From Arabidopsis thaliana (Eukaryota; Streptophyta; Magnoliopsida; Brassicales; Brassicaceae): a DNA stretch of 64,000 nt. The DNA lies in assembly GCF_000001735.4 (NCBI RefSeq), contig NC_003074.8:12524101-12588100 (forward strand). Reading direction: 5' to 3'. The position numbers were made by a program, and so were the translations under genes. Positions 10,197-20,571 of this stretch are shown here, one piece after another. Numbering within the stretch: position 1 is the first letter of the stretch; each line of letters starts with the position of its first letter. Below the pieces are notes generated by a model. The model was not told the DNA's origin and made no database searches. It saw only the letters and a list, made by a program, of their open reading frames with translations.

Positions 10197-11843
10197 GGAC
10201 AGTGCATACCAAGATGGGGAGGATTTCAGTCTCAATAAAGATCAAACTGACAAACAACTCGAGCAGCCACTCGACCAGTCACTCGAGCAGTCACTCGACC
10301 AGTCACTCGAGCAGCCACTCGACCTGTCACTGGAGCTTCCACTCGACCACTTCACTCGACCGACCTTCCCAGCAACATCACCAACTGCTCCGAAACATGT
10401 TGCTGTCAAAAACAAAGAAAAAGTCTTCATTCCTCATCCTTACAAGCCCCCACTTCCATTTCCTGGTCGACATAAGAAAGAGTTAGAAGATAAGTACAGA
10501 GCTATGTTTGCCAAGAACATCAAGGAAATCGAATTAAGGATACCTCTTGCTGATGCTCTAACGCGTATCCCGGATTCCCAAAAGTTCCTCAAAGACTTTA
10601 TCATGGAGAGAATGCAAGAGGTTCAAAAAACAACAGTTCTAAGCCATGCCATCATACAGGAGAACGATGTCCCAGAAAATCTAGGAGACCCTGGTTCATT
10701 CACTCTACCATGCTCCCTAGGTTCATTGACTTTCAGTAAATGCCTTTGTAACCTAGGAGCATCAGTAAATCTCATGCCACTCTCAGTAGCTAAGAGGTTG
10801 GGTTTCAACAAGTATAAATACTGCAATATCTCCTTGATCTTGGCTGATAGGTCTGTTAGACTACCTCATGGGTTAATAGAAGATTTGCCTATCAAGATTG
10901 GAAATGTGGAGGTGCCACAGACTTCGTAGTGCTAAACATGGATGAAGAACCAAAAAATCCCTTGATATTAGGAAGGCCTTTTTTGGCTACAGCTGGAGCA
11001 ATCATAGATGTTAAGCAAGGAAAGATTGATCTTAATCTAGGGAAGAATTTGGAAATGAAGTTTGATATCAATGATGCTATGAAGAAGCCGACAATAGAAG
11101 AACAAACCTTCTTAGTTAAGGAAGTGGAACAGTTAGCTGGTGAACTGCTAGTAGAACTTGAAGAAGCAAATAATTCAAAAACTGTTTTTACCAAGAGTGG
11201 TAAAGGTGGGTATCTCCCTAGTGAAACTTTGAGTTCTGAGAAGTCATTAGACTCACACAAGGCAGCAGTTGGCTCAGAGATTTACAAGGGCTTGATGGGG
11301 TCTGACACAAAGGTTATGAAAGCTAATGAAGTAAGTTCAACACATGCTCGACCAACTAATTCCACCAACAACTCGAATAAGCCTCCAACTTGTCCGGAAA
11401 ACTCATGCTCGACCAAACAACTCAAGGCAAGCACTCAGATGTCAGATGATTGGTTAGAACTCAAGGAGAGATCTAAATGGCAAGACAAAGACAAACAAGA
11501 GCTAACACATATTGTGAAAGAGCTAAAGGATCAAATCAAGGAGCTCAATGGAAAAGCCAACCAAGTACCACTCAACATCAAGGACGCCCCTGACGATGGA
11601 GCCACTATACTTGTCAACAAAGAAAGATGTGAATTCACGTTGGAATGCTCTAGAGGAGAAGACTATCTTGATAAAAAAAAGAAGCTTACTGTGAGGACAT
11701 GGCCACTGAGTACCCAATTGCAGACCTGTCAAGAAACCCTAATGAGTATGATCACTCTACTAAAGAAGGAGAGGAGACCTCATTTCCTCTTTACAACCCA
11801 CCCTAAGCCTAATGAGTATGAGAAGTCAAGCTTAGAGACTTAA
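10165..11843 (+). pseudogene. Athila protease remnant with catalytic Asp replaced, plus unique charged tail
   Basis: The first part (10165-10926) carries a Leu-Glu/Asp-Gln-Ser repeat, the PYKPPLPFPGRHKKE linker and the retropepsin-like site, which reads LCNLGASVNLMPLSV. The usual form is D-L-G-A-S, so the catalytic Asp is Asn. A one-base loss near 10910 shifts the frame. The second part (10929-11843) continues with [19 protein letters not shown], the protease C-terminal half, then a Lys/Glu-rich tail of about 200 residues ([16 protein letters not shown]), possibly coiled coil, that I cannot assign. It occupies the place where RT would begin. It ends just before CACTTGGGAGCAAATCCCATG, the counterpart of the post-pol motif in element 1, as if RT to integrase had been cleanly replaced. 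Confidence 0.8.
10258..10362 (+). repeat. 12-bp coding minisatellite built on CTCGA
   Basis: The unit CTCGANCAGYCA is repeated about eight times and encodes alternating L-E-Q-P / L-D-Q-S. The same CTCGACC/CTCGAGC word occurs in the LTR and leader of this element. Confidence 0.9.
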
Positions 11844-13881
11844 AACAAGCTCACTTGGGAGCAAATCCCATGTCTATCTTTGTACATATCTTTATTTTTC
11901 CTTGTTGTTTTTGATGCAGTTGGTTAGTGTTTTCAGGAGATAAGTATAAAGAGCTGACTAAAGTGGATTCTGGCTTTGAGAGTACAACACTATACTCGAC
12001 CACAGAGCAATGAAGGATACTCGACCATGTTTTAGTTTATCCACGCCAGGAGATCACTCGACTGCGGTGCTGGCCGCAGTAGAAGAATGGAGGTCCTGTT
12101 AACTCATGGCGGTGCTGGCCGCCATAGAGGCACTAAGGTCGAGAACCCACATGTTGGAGCTGAAACAGAACAGGGTGGCTCGTCTATGGCCTGGGAGCAA
12201 TCACAGGCAGCCATTGACGACCAACTTCGTTCATTCTTCGACTGAGGTAAGCGCCTCACTTCACCATTGTATTATATCATCTCTTGTGATTTGTTCTTCA
12301 TTTTGTTTCTGTGATTGGATTTGTCCTGAGTACTCTCTTCCATGTTTATTCACACAGTGGACTGTGTGATTTAAGTTTGGGGGTGGGCTCAGGAAGTGTG
12401 TGTTGCATTGTGTATATTTTTGAGTCTGCATTCATCTAAGGCATAGAAAAACCAAAAAAATTTGAAAAATTTCAGAAAATGATTTCTTAAAAAAAGAGTG
12501 TTCTTGTAGTTGCATTACATTTAGGATCGAGTCTTGAGTGTTTCATTTAGGATTGTTGCATATGCATAGGGGATGATGATGAGATAGCCTTGTAAGCATT
12601 TTGGTTCACCGGATAAACTCAGTGCCCTCGTTGCTAGTTGTCTGTTGCATAGTCAATGAATTTGAAATAAAACTGAACCATGCCTAGATTGCTCTACCCG
12701 ACCACACTCTCATGATCTGATACCATTCCCTATCAATTTGAACCTGAATCTGATCTTTAATTATCATGTCTGCATCAAATTGAACTCATGGATACCCTAA
12801 AATACTTGGATTTTCTTATTCATTTTGATCACTCTTGTTAATCCAAGTAGCTGACTTCCCTTATTAGAGCAGTTAACCCAAACCCAAACCTAGACTTTCT
12901 TTCAAGCCCTATATCACTTGTGAGTGTTTGTGAGGTCTTATTCCGATTAAGCTTGGTAGAAAGTGTTAGGTTCGTAACGACAGAGATAGTGTCTCATGTA
13001 GTTTTAGTTCGCATTTTTCGGACTAGATAGGACTAGGTGGGCGCTTATACTTTGGGTTGGGATGTGTTTAAAAGAAAAAAGGGGTTGATTCGTTGATAAG
13101 AAAAGGTAAAAGACTTTAGGTGAAGTAAGCTAAAGAAGCAGAAAAAGTCTAGTAAAGGTTTTGGGATATGGAAAGAAAAGAAAGAGTTCTTGTTAGCTAT
13201 TGAAGATGGGCAAAAGCCCTTGGTTTTAAAATGTTAAAAACAGGAACCTTAGTTGTTAAAGAAATCCAAATCCGCTAGATGTATCAAAGTGTTGAGAAAG
13301 CTTCTCCTACAGTTAAGAGAAAATAAAAGAATGATTAGAAAAAGGGCTTAAAAGATTCATGAATGCAAAGGGTAGAGTTAAGTTCTTATATTGGAATTGG
13401 AGATGGGATTGCCATTAGAGCTTCATTTGATGTACTCTGGGTAGATGGAATCTTATCTCTGTATGCATAGCTTGGGACTTACCTTTAGCATTCTACTAAA
13501 GCTTAATCATTTTTTGAGAGATCCCCTGTTACTGAAGCTTATTCTGTAAGGGACCGTCTTTGTCTCTCGACCTTTTACCTTAGCCAAATGAGTTCATTGA
13601 TGATACATTGCTTGATTCACGTTCCAGAACTAATGAATGTAAAGGGATTGGTAGATTGAAAACTTGTGTAGGTCGAGCATATGAGTCGGATTGATTGATG
13701 ATAAGGCATGGCTAACGTTTTTAAGTAGAATTCGATCTTGCAGCTTAGAACCTTCAACTTGGACATTGATTTCATCTGGTTTATCTGGTGCTTTGGCTCT
13801 GAGTCCCCGCTTTCAAACCTCACCTCCAGCTTGTTCTTGATTGTTTGCTTGAGGGCAAGCAAAGACTAAGTTTGGGGGAGT
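11844..13881 (+). other. Non-coding 3' region and polypurine tract of element 2
   Basis: I find no credible ORF in about 2 kb. ACTCGACC words recur near 11996, 12021 and 12056, and GCGGTGCTGGCCGC occurs twice (about 12064 and 12111). The tract TTTGGGGGAG at 13871-13880 directly precedes the 3' LTR and is the plus-strand primer. A second G-rich tract (GTTTGGGGGTGGG, about 12374) lies at the start of the region. Confidence 0.75.
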
Positions 13882-15629
13882 TGATAAGTTGTATTTTGCA
13901 TGTTTTGAGCATCCATTTTTCATCACTTTAGCATCATATCATCACTGTTATATACCATTTCTCATCATTTGTCATCACTTTGCATGTTTAGGATAGATTT
14001 GCATGCATGTTGCATATTTGCGTTGATTTTAGGTGATTTGGAGCTGTTGACGAGCTGTCTGGAAGAAGCGGGCTTGATCATGTCAAACCACTCGACCTCG
14101 AGGTCGAGTAGGAGCTTCAAGATCTCAACAGATCACTCGACCCCCTGGTCGAGTAGAGGACATCACTACTTCACCACATCACTCGACCCCGAGGTCGAGT
14201 GTCTTCATCCCATCACCTGACCATCACTCGGTCTCATCACTCGAACACGAGGCCGAGTGTCTTCACCTTCATTGCCAGACCACTACTCGACCTCTTCACT
14301 CTACTTGGAAGTCGAGTATCACCATCACCACCACTCGACTGCATACTCGGTGACAAGCTTCAGAGCCTTCTTCATTCCGCACTCAACCATACACTCGAGC
14401 ACAAGGAAGAAAAGAAGACTCCAGATATTCACTCGACCTCCCACTCGACCACATGGGTCGAGTACAGTTCTTAATCCGCCGCAATACTTCGTCGTTTTAA
14501 GTATTAGGGTTTTAGAATATTTGGCTATAAGTAGCATGTACTTCACATTTTCGCAAACAAGTTTTTATCTAGTTTTATTCTGCAGACCTTGTGTTCTAGA
14601 CCTTTTGTAATCCTGATTTCTCTTTATCTATTCAGTATTCAGTATTCAGCTTTTGTTCTTGATTTCGTTTACTGTTGTTCATTCTGTTATAATCCTGCTG
14701 TTACACTGTTGTTATCATGTTTTTAACTTGTTTAACGTTTATGCTTTCTGTTATGATGTCTGAGTAGTGAATAGGTTTCTGAGGATGGGTTAGAGTAGTG
14801 TAGGATTCTCAGTATGCTAGGTGATTGAGTATTGATTGATAGATCTCTTCTGGATTAGTTGTTCTTAATGCGTATTGCTTTCTGATCAACTGGAATTTGA
14901 GCCCAGACATTTCCGTGCCCAAAAGGTGTTCGATGAAATGTCTGAACCACTAATTCCAGAGATTTGTGACCCTGTACCAAGGTATTGGTTGCAGGGAGCG
15001 TTTTGGCTTTAACTTGTTGATTCGTAATGCCTGTTAGGTTAGCTCTCGTCAATGGTGATTGAGTGTGGGACTAGGTTAACTTGAGAGTCTCTGTTGCGGT
15101 GGCACTTAGATTTGGTTAATAAACTTGTTGTCTAGGGTTAATTTATTGACCATGTCAACCACGTGTAAACTGAGGAAACGAAACTACTCAATTACCCCAT
15201 CCTCGGGAATTCTTTATCTGATTGAATTATTTGTTTACTCTACTGTTGTTTACTGCATCTTGTCATCTGTTGCTTAGTTTCTACAATTCTTTACTGTTAC
15301 TCGACCACTTAGTTGTCTGGCAAGAGACTGTGCAGTCGAGTATCCCTGTTATACTTTCTGTCTGTTACTCGACCTGTCACTCGACCTCACCCAGTGCTCT
15401 GCAAAGAGCTGTGTTGGTTGAGTGTTTTATTGTTTCTGCTTGAATTTCTGTTTTCTGCATGTTCACTTAGAACTGCTAGAACACACCAAAACCTGTTATT
15501 GCTTGGCTTGACTTAGTGTCTTCTGATCACATCTTGATTGTTAGCATCACACCCATTCTGATTGAAAACCTAAAATACTACAACGATATGATAGTGCTTT
15601 AGGTTTAATTGACTAAAAACCTATTATCA
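13882..15629 (+). repeat. Complete 3' LTR of element 2 (1748 bp)
   Basis: It begins TGATAAGTTG after the polypurine tract and ends CTATTATCA, giving TGATAA/TTATCA termini. The 3' end matches the 5' LTR end at 8724. A TATA-like GGCTATAAGTAGC at about 14521-14533 would place the RNA start just downstream. The U3 part contains a series of 20-bp palindromes. A second family member lies at 56983-58701 on the other strand. On the right it abuts an older Athila LTR fragment. Confidence 0.9.
14090..14258. repeat. Series of four 20-bp ACTCGACC...GGTCGAGT palindromes
   Basis: ACTCGACCTCGAGGTCGAGT (14090-14109, a perfect palindrome), then variants at 14135-14154, 14181-14200 and 14239-14258, spaced about 45-58 bp. 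More half-sites follow to about 14465. They lie in U3, upstream of the TATA-like box. Confidence 0.95.
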
Positions 15630-16152
15630 CTCCGAGTGATCAATTGGTCAAGTAGATGCTTCTTCCTCTCTTATCTGTATGCTCAGATGTCTGGTTGAGT
15701 GGGGAATGAGGAGGATCCGAAGATGCTTTGATAGATCAACAAGTCTTGTAGAGTTGGTCGCCCTTGGTCGAGTAAATGGGTCGAGTAGAGGATCGAGTAG
15801 GAAGGGCGAGTAGATCGATATGCTTCTTCTTCTAAGGCTGCCTTGATCGAGTAAGTGGGTCGAGTGAATTGTTGCCTCCTCTGTGGCTACCTAGATCGAG
15901 TGAACTGGTCGAGTAGAATGCTCTGCTGCTTCCGTGCTGGTTGGATATAGTAGAGGGTCGACTAGAATCCTTGTGAGCTCCTTTTGCACCTGAAAACACA
16001 CCGAAACATGCAATATGTATGCAAGATGATCCTAAATGCCTAACTGTGCAAAGAAGCTAAATGTGATGCAAAATGATATAAAACAATGAGTGATCACTAA
16101 GCTAAATGATGATAAATACATGCCTAAAATGAGTAATTTACAGTGTTATCGG
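15630..16152 (-). repeat. Fragment of a diverged Athila-type LTR, minus strand
   Basis: Read on the minus strand from about 16152 it aligns by eye with the 5' end of the LTR family at 13882 and 58701 (CATTTTAGGCATG; AGTGATCACTCATTGTTTTAT; GTTTTCAGGTGC). It carries eight or more GGTCGAGT-type half-sites between 15760 and 15965. It probably received the insertion that left element 2 at its side. Confidence 0.6.
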
Positions 16153-17301
16153 CAGACGACGTGGTGTCTCCTTCATTAGAGCGGACAATGCGCTGAAAGC
16201 GCAACATTTGATCAATCAGGTTCGGAAGCACTAATCGGAGAGTAGAGGAGGGGTTCGCAACAGCATTCGAACACGCCAGATCTCATCAAAGATGAGTTTG
16301 CCAAAGTTGAAAGGTAGAGCTTTGGCCACCATGTAAAGAAGAGTGACCCTCTCCGGTTTTAGAATAAATCGATTCACTTTGGGCATCCAGTTGTGACAAC
16401 AGATCTTGTTGAGCTGAGTGATCTCAAGAGAAAACAGCCAAGATGTGAGCATCTTCTAAGAGTTGGCTTTGCAGTTTGACAGAGTAACAACAATTTCATC
16501 CATGGACTCAGGAACTTGAATCTCAGACATGTTCACTAGATATGATAGATTAGGAAAATGAAACATTTGATTGGTAATAGCCAGGGAGAACTCATACATG
16601 TTGCCTCTAACGAACACGGAGTAAGCAAGTTGATCACCTTCTTCACCACCGGGGAGGTTTGCATAGAACTCCATGACAACCTCTTGCACATAAGAGTTGA
16701 TCTCTGTAACAGTAGGGAGCAGACCAACAGTGGAGAGGAGTTGTAGAGTACTCGCAATGTTGTTTCCATCAAGAGGAAGAAAACGCATGTCGTTGAATCA
16801 TCGACCCCCGATGACCTTGTAGCGCCCAAGTCCTTCTCCAGTAAGAAAGCAGTTACTGTAAGGAGTCTCTGACGGAAATTTCAGCTCAGGGTACTTACGG
16901 TCACGAGCAGAGAGAAGCCGATGGTTCTCTTGATACCGGGATAGAAAGGGAGGCGGAACAATCTCGGTAACATCACCATCTTGCAGATCTGAAGTCTCAA
17001 GGAAATTTTCTTCGGTCTGTCCAGCAGCAGATGCAGATCGGTTGGACTTCCTGCTAGACAACCGTTAGAGAGCAGGAGCAGGCGCTTTAGATCTGGTCTT
17101 TGAAGTAGCATCAGTATATTGTGTCTTTCGCTGAAACGCTGTAGAGACCTTGGACTTGGTTTTCTTGGACATGCAGATGCCTGGTTCAGTCTTGGGAATG
17201 AACATCAGAACAGATGGAGGCGATGCAGGGTCAGAAGGAGTCGCAGCGGAAGGCTGACCAGCACCAGAGACTCCAGTCAACGAGGTCGCTTCTTGATTCA
17301 T
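16124..17301 (-). pseudogene. Env-like / putative plant transposon protein of SIRE-type element
   Basis: I recognise this only as the class of plant protein annotated as putative plant transposon protein, found downstream of pol in SIRE-like elements. Its molecular function is not established. It starts at the ATG at 17301 (MNQEATSLTGVSG) with a Ser/Pro/Lys-rich N-terminus. It then reads through frame changes and stops near 17065, 16798 and 16456 into ENHRLLSARDRKYPELKFPS, EVVMEFYANLPGGEEGDQL, VFVRGNMYEFSLAITNQMF and KVNRFILKPERVTLLYMVAK. The EFYANL and VRGNMYEFS motifs are the diagnostic core. The C-terminal reading (DQMLRFQRIVRSNEGD) continues to a stop at about 16124. I see no clear membrane segment. 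At least three breaks make it non-functional. Confidence 0.6.
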
Positions 17302-18377
17302 GGTGACTTCGACTTTATAGAGAAAATGACCCTTTGAATTATGAGGTTTGAGCAGCCAAAAAAGCGAATGATACTTCTATGGGAGCTGCTTTGATTAAAT
17401 AGCACGAACACTTCAAGTGAAACCCTAAAAACAATACGAAAACCAAGCCAGACTGCAAAACACTAAATTAGATCCGTCAAACATTCACAGGGCCTTATAC
17501 CAGGCCCAAAACCAACAACAAAAGATCCAGACACATAACAAATACCCAACTATGTACAAACGACAATTGCAACATTAATCTAAGGCTGACCATATATAAC
17601 CACAAATTCACCCAAATCAACACTTGAATATTAACAACCACTGTCATTCAAGAACTGTGATTCAAACTGAATGTGAAATCTCATCAAGTCATCCTTTAAA
17701 ACAAAAACACAAATTACCAAAAACTATCTATATATATATATATATGGTACAAAAGCGTTTGAGGATACTTCTAAGGAAGTCAAGGAGCCTACCTATGCAT
17801 TTCATCAAAGCGAGAGGGTCAGATTCCAAAGTACAGAGTTGCATAGCTTACTTTTAGTATGGAGAAATAACAGCTTCCTAGTCCAGTGAGATGAACCATA
17901 CACACTGATCATAGCAGGTTAGTCTACACTCGTCATACTCTCGATCGAAGTAACCTCATGATGTGTGTGGTCAAAACGGCAAGGGGGATTGGTAGAGCCT
18001 ATAATGAACAAAGATGTTTTGAGGGGGTACTCATAGATACATATATGCCCCAAAGATAAGAAAGAATACCAATCCCTTTCCTGCCAACACACATTTTCCT
18101 GTTTTTTTTGTTATTTCGTTTTTTCTTTTGAACTTTCATTTGTTCAATCTTTTGGGCTTTTCTTTTTTCCTCTCTTTTTTTCTTTCATTTTTTTTTATTA
18201 CAGACCACACACAATATTTTTGGAAACTTCATTGAGGAAGAGCATGAAGAGCACCTATTTTCCTGAAATGAAGTGCCAGAAAGACAGACACGATAGATAT
18301 TTACACATACGAAAACACAAAGCTGCTGCAACTCTGTACAAAGGAACCTGTTGCAATAGCTTTAACACCAAGACACA
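17302..18377 (-). other. Non-coding spacer between pol and env-like ORF
   Basis: No ORF is supported. It holds a (TA)n run at about 17727-17745 and a T/C-rich tract at about 18100-18200 (purine-rich on the element's sense strand). Confidence 0.6.
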
Positions 18378-19622
18378 TTAGTATTCACTCAGACCAATAA
18401 ATTTTATCAGATTCAAGAAACTGTTCAAATCCAATGGTTTAATAAATATATCAGCTAATTGTTTTTCAGAGGAAACATGAGAGATCTCAACAATCTTGTT
18501 TTCAACAAGCTCATGAATGAAATGGTGTCTAATGTCAATGTGCTTCGTACGAGAGTGTTGAATAGGATTCTCAGATATGTTAATTGAACTCATATTATCA
18601 CAGTACACAAGCAGGGTGTTAGATGTCATACTTTAGTCAAGAAGCATCTATTTCATCCATAGCAACTGAGTGCAACATCTCCCAAGAGCAATTTACTCAG
18701 CTTCTACAGTGGACAGAGATACACAGCTTTGTTTCTTGCTATGCCATGAGACTATGTTGTTTCCCAAAAAGAAACACCCTCCTGTTATACTTCTTCGATC
18801 ATCCAGATTTCCTGTCCAATCAACATCACAGAATCCAACAAGATTTTGGTTAGTTTGTTTAGAATAAAAGAATCCAACATCAGTTGTACCTTTCACATAT
18901 TTGAGAATCCATTTCACAGCATTCAGATTTGACTGCTTTGGATTAGCTTGATATGTGGCACACACACCCACACTGAAACACAGATCATGCCTACTTGCTG
19001 TCAAGTACAGAAGACTGCCAATCATCCCACGATACAATTTCTCATCAACACTCATACCAGCTTCATCTACAGACAGTTAAGCAGTAGCACTCATGGGAGT
19101 TTTTGAGGTCTTTGCAGTCTGTATTCCAAATCTCTGAATTAACCCCTTGGCATATGTAGACTGAGAGATATGAACTCCTTCATCATTCTGTTTGATCTGT
19201 AGACCAAGAAAGTATTTCATCTCTCCAACCATACTCATCTCAAACTCTTTGGTCATGGATTCAACAAAGTAAGTGACAAGCTTTTGTTTTGTGCTTCCAA
19301 ACACAATATCATCCAAATAAATTTCCACAATGAGGATGTCTTTTTCATCTACAAAGATGAACAGAGTTTTGTCCACACTTCCACATTTGAACCCTTTTCT
19401 ATTAGGAACAAAGTGAGATGCTCATACCAATGCCCTAGGTGCTTGCTTCAATCCATAAAGAGCCTTTTTAAGCTTGTAAACATGATCTGGAAAAGCAGAA
19501 TCTTCAAATCCTTTAGGTTGAGACACAAACACTTCTTCCTAAATAACTCCATTCAGAAAAGCACTCTTGACATCCATCTGAAACAATTTAATTTTCAGCA
19601 AGCTCGAGATTCCAAGAAGTAG
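18378..19622 (-). pseudogene. pol: SIRE-type reverse transcriptase and RNase H
   Basis: On the minus strand the RT reads LFQMDVKSAFLNGVI, hits a stop near 19539 (a Gln codon position), continues [20 protein letters not shown], shifts frame near 19430 (one extra base before the WYEHL-type motif), then VDKTLFIFVDEKDILIVEIY with the catalytic YLDD of IYLDDIVFG intact. Next come GEMKYFLGLQIKQNDEGVHI and SQSTYAKGLIQRFG, which fit SIRE. RNase H follows after a stop near 19077: YRGMIGSLLYLTASRHDLCF, FCDVDWTGNLDDRRS, LSTVEAE, then after another break LVYCDNMSSINISENPIQHS and HIDIRHHFIHELV. The domain order is normal, but at least four disruptions are present. Confidence 0.85.
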
Positions 19623-20261
19623 GCGGATAGATTCCTGTTTTGGAATTCCTCTAACAACTTCAGCATTCACAATCTTGACTAAGCTCTGAGTATTCATGTG
19701 TCCAAGTCGTTGATGCCACAGATCTAGCTTGGATGTGATTGGAGACAAACAGATTTCATAATCTTTCCACATATAGTAGTTGTTGCCTGAACGAACTCCA
19801 GATAGAACATTGGTTCCAGGAATATCAAGTGCAACACATACAGTCTTTGTAAACGTAACAGTTAAGTCATCATCACACACTTGACTGATGCTTATCAGAT
19901 TACCAGTGGGTCCCTCAACAAAATACACATTTGATACGTGCGGTTGATCATCTATCTCGATCTTCCCTTTCACTTTAATGCTTCCTTTTCCACCATCTCC
20001 AAAGGTGACCTTCCCATTGGTGATGACAGTAAAATAATTTAGAACAAATTGTTCACTAGTCATGTGACGAGAACACCCGATGTCGAAGTACCATGCGTTG
20101 TTGTCTTGAGAAACAGGTGAAGTATAAGCCACCTTAGCTTGTGGAGTGCAATCATCCAACTCAACAAGATTCCAGTTGCAAACCAGATTTGCCACGTCTT
20201 GCATTTCTTTGTTGACGTAGTTACAGCAACTAGAGTAATGCTTTTCCTCTTCTTCGTACAT
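19600..20261 (-). pseudogene. pol: Copia protease and integrase N-terminus fused to RT by deletion
   Basis: From 20261 the minus strand encodes the protease, with the active-site motif FDIGCSRHMT (commonly D-S-G-C), then GNLISISQVCDDDLTVTF and the pre-integrase zinc domain LDLWHQRLGHMNTQSLVKIV. After GIPKQ the reading passes directly to ESIRLLLGIS, which is RT sequence. The integrase catalytic core (D,D-35-E) and the RT fingers, roughly 2 kb in a normal copia, are therefore deleted. The frame is kept across the junction, so the fusion is readable but could not integrate. Confidence 0.85.
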
Positions 20262-20571
20262 CCTTTATAACTTGTGATTGTACCTTTCAGCTTTCATATC
20301 ACCATACATATCTTTCTTCTTAATCCACACAGTACAGAATCTTGATGGCTCAATGTAGCACTTTGCTAAATTCCACAACGTTCTGACTTTCTCTTTGAAT
20401 TTGTAACACTGTTCTCTCATATGATATCTCTTACCACAGTGATCACATCAAATCACACCCACCATCCTTGTTCTCACAAGAGATTCTTTTTTTTCCTCAA
20501 CATTCTGCCTTACTTGTTTTTTTTGTTCTGTATAGCTTTGTCTCACCACGGGTTCGCTTGTTGTACCACCA

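Larger units (their letters stand above)
8221..15629 (+). mobile_element. Non-autonomous Athila-group LTR retrotransposon (gag plus broken protease only)
   Basis: The order is truncated 5' LTR, PBS, gag, protease remnant, a unique Lys/Glu-rich tail ORF, a 2-kb non-coding region, polypurine tract, complete 3' LTR. No RT, RNase H or integrase motif occurs between protease and the 3' LTR in any frame, so the element must have relied on enzymes from a relative such as element 1. It uses the same PBS core and related gag. The 5' LTR has lost its first 1.2 kb, so no target duplication can be checked at the left. The element is saturated with the word ACTCGACC / GGTCGAGT in LTR, leader and coding sequence. 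Confidence 0.85.
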
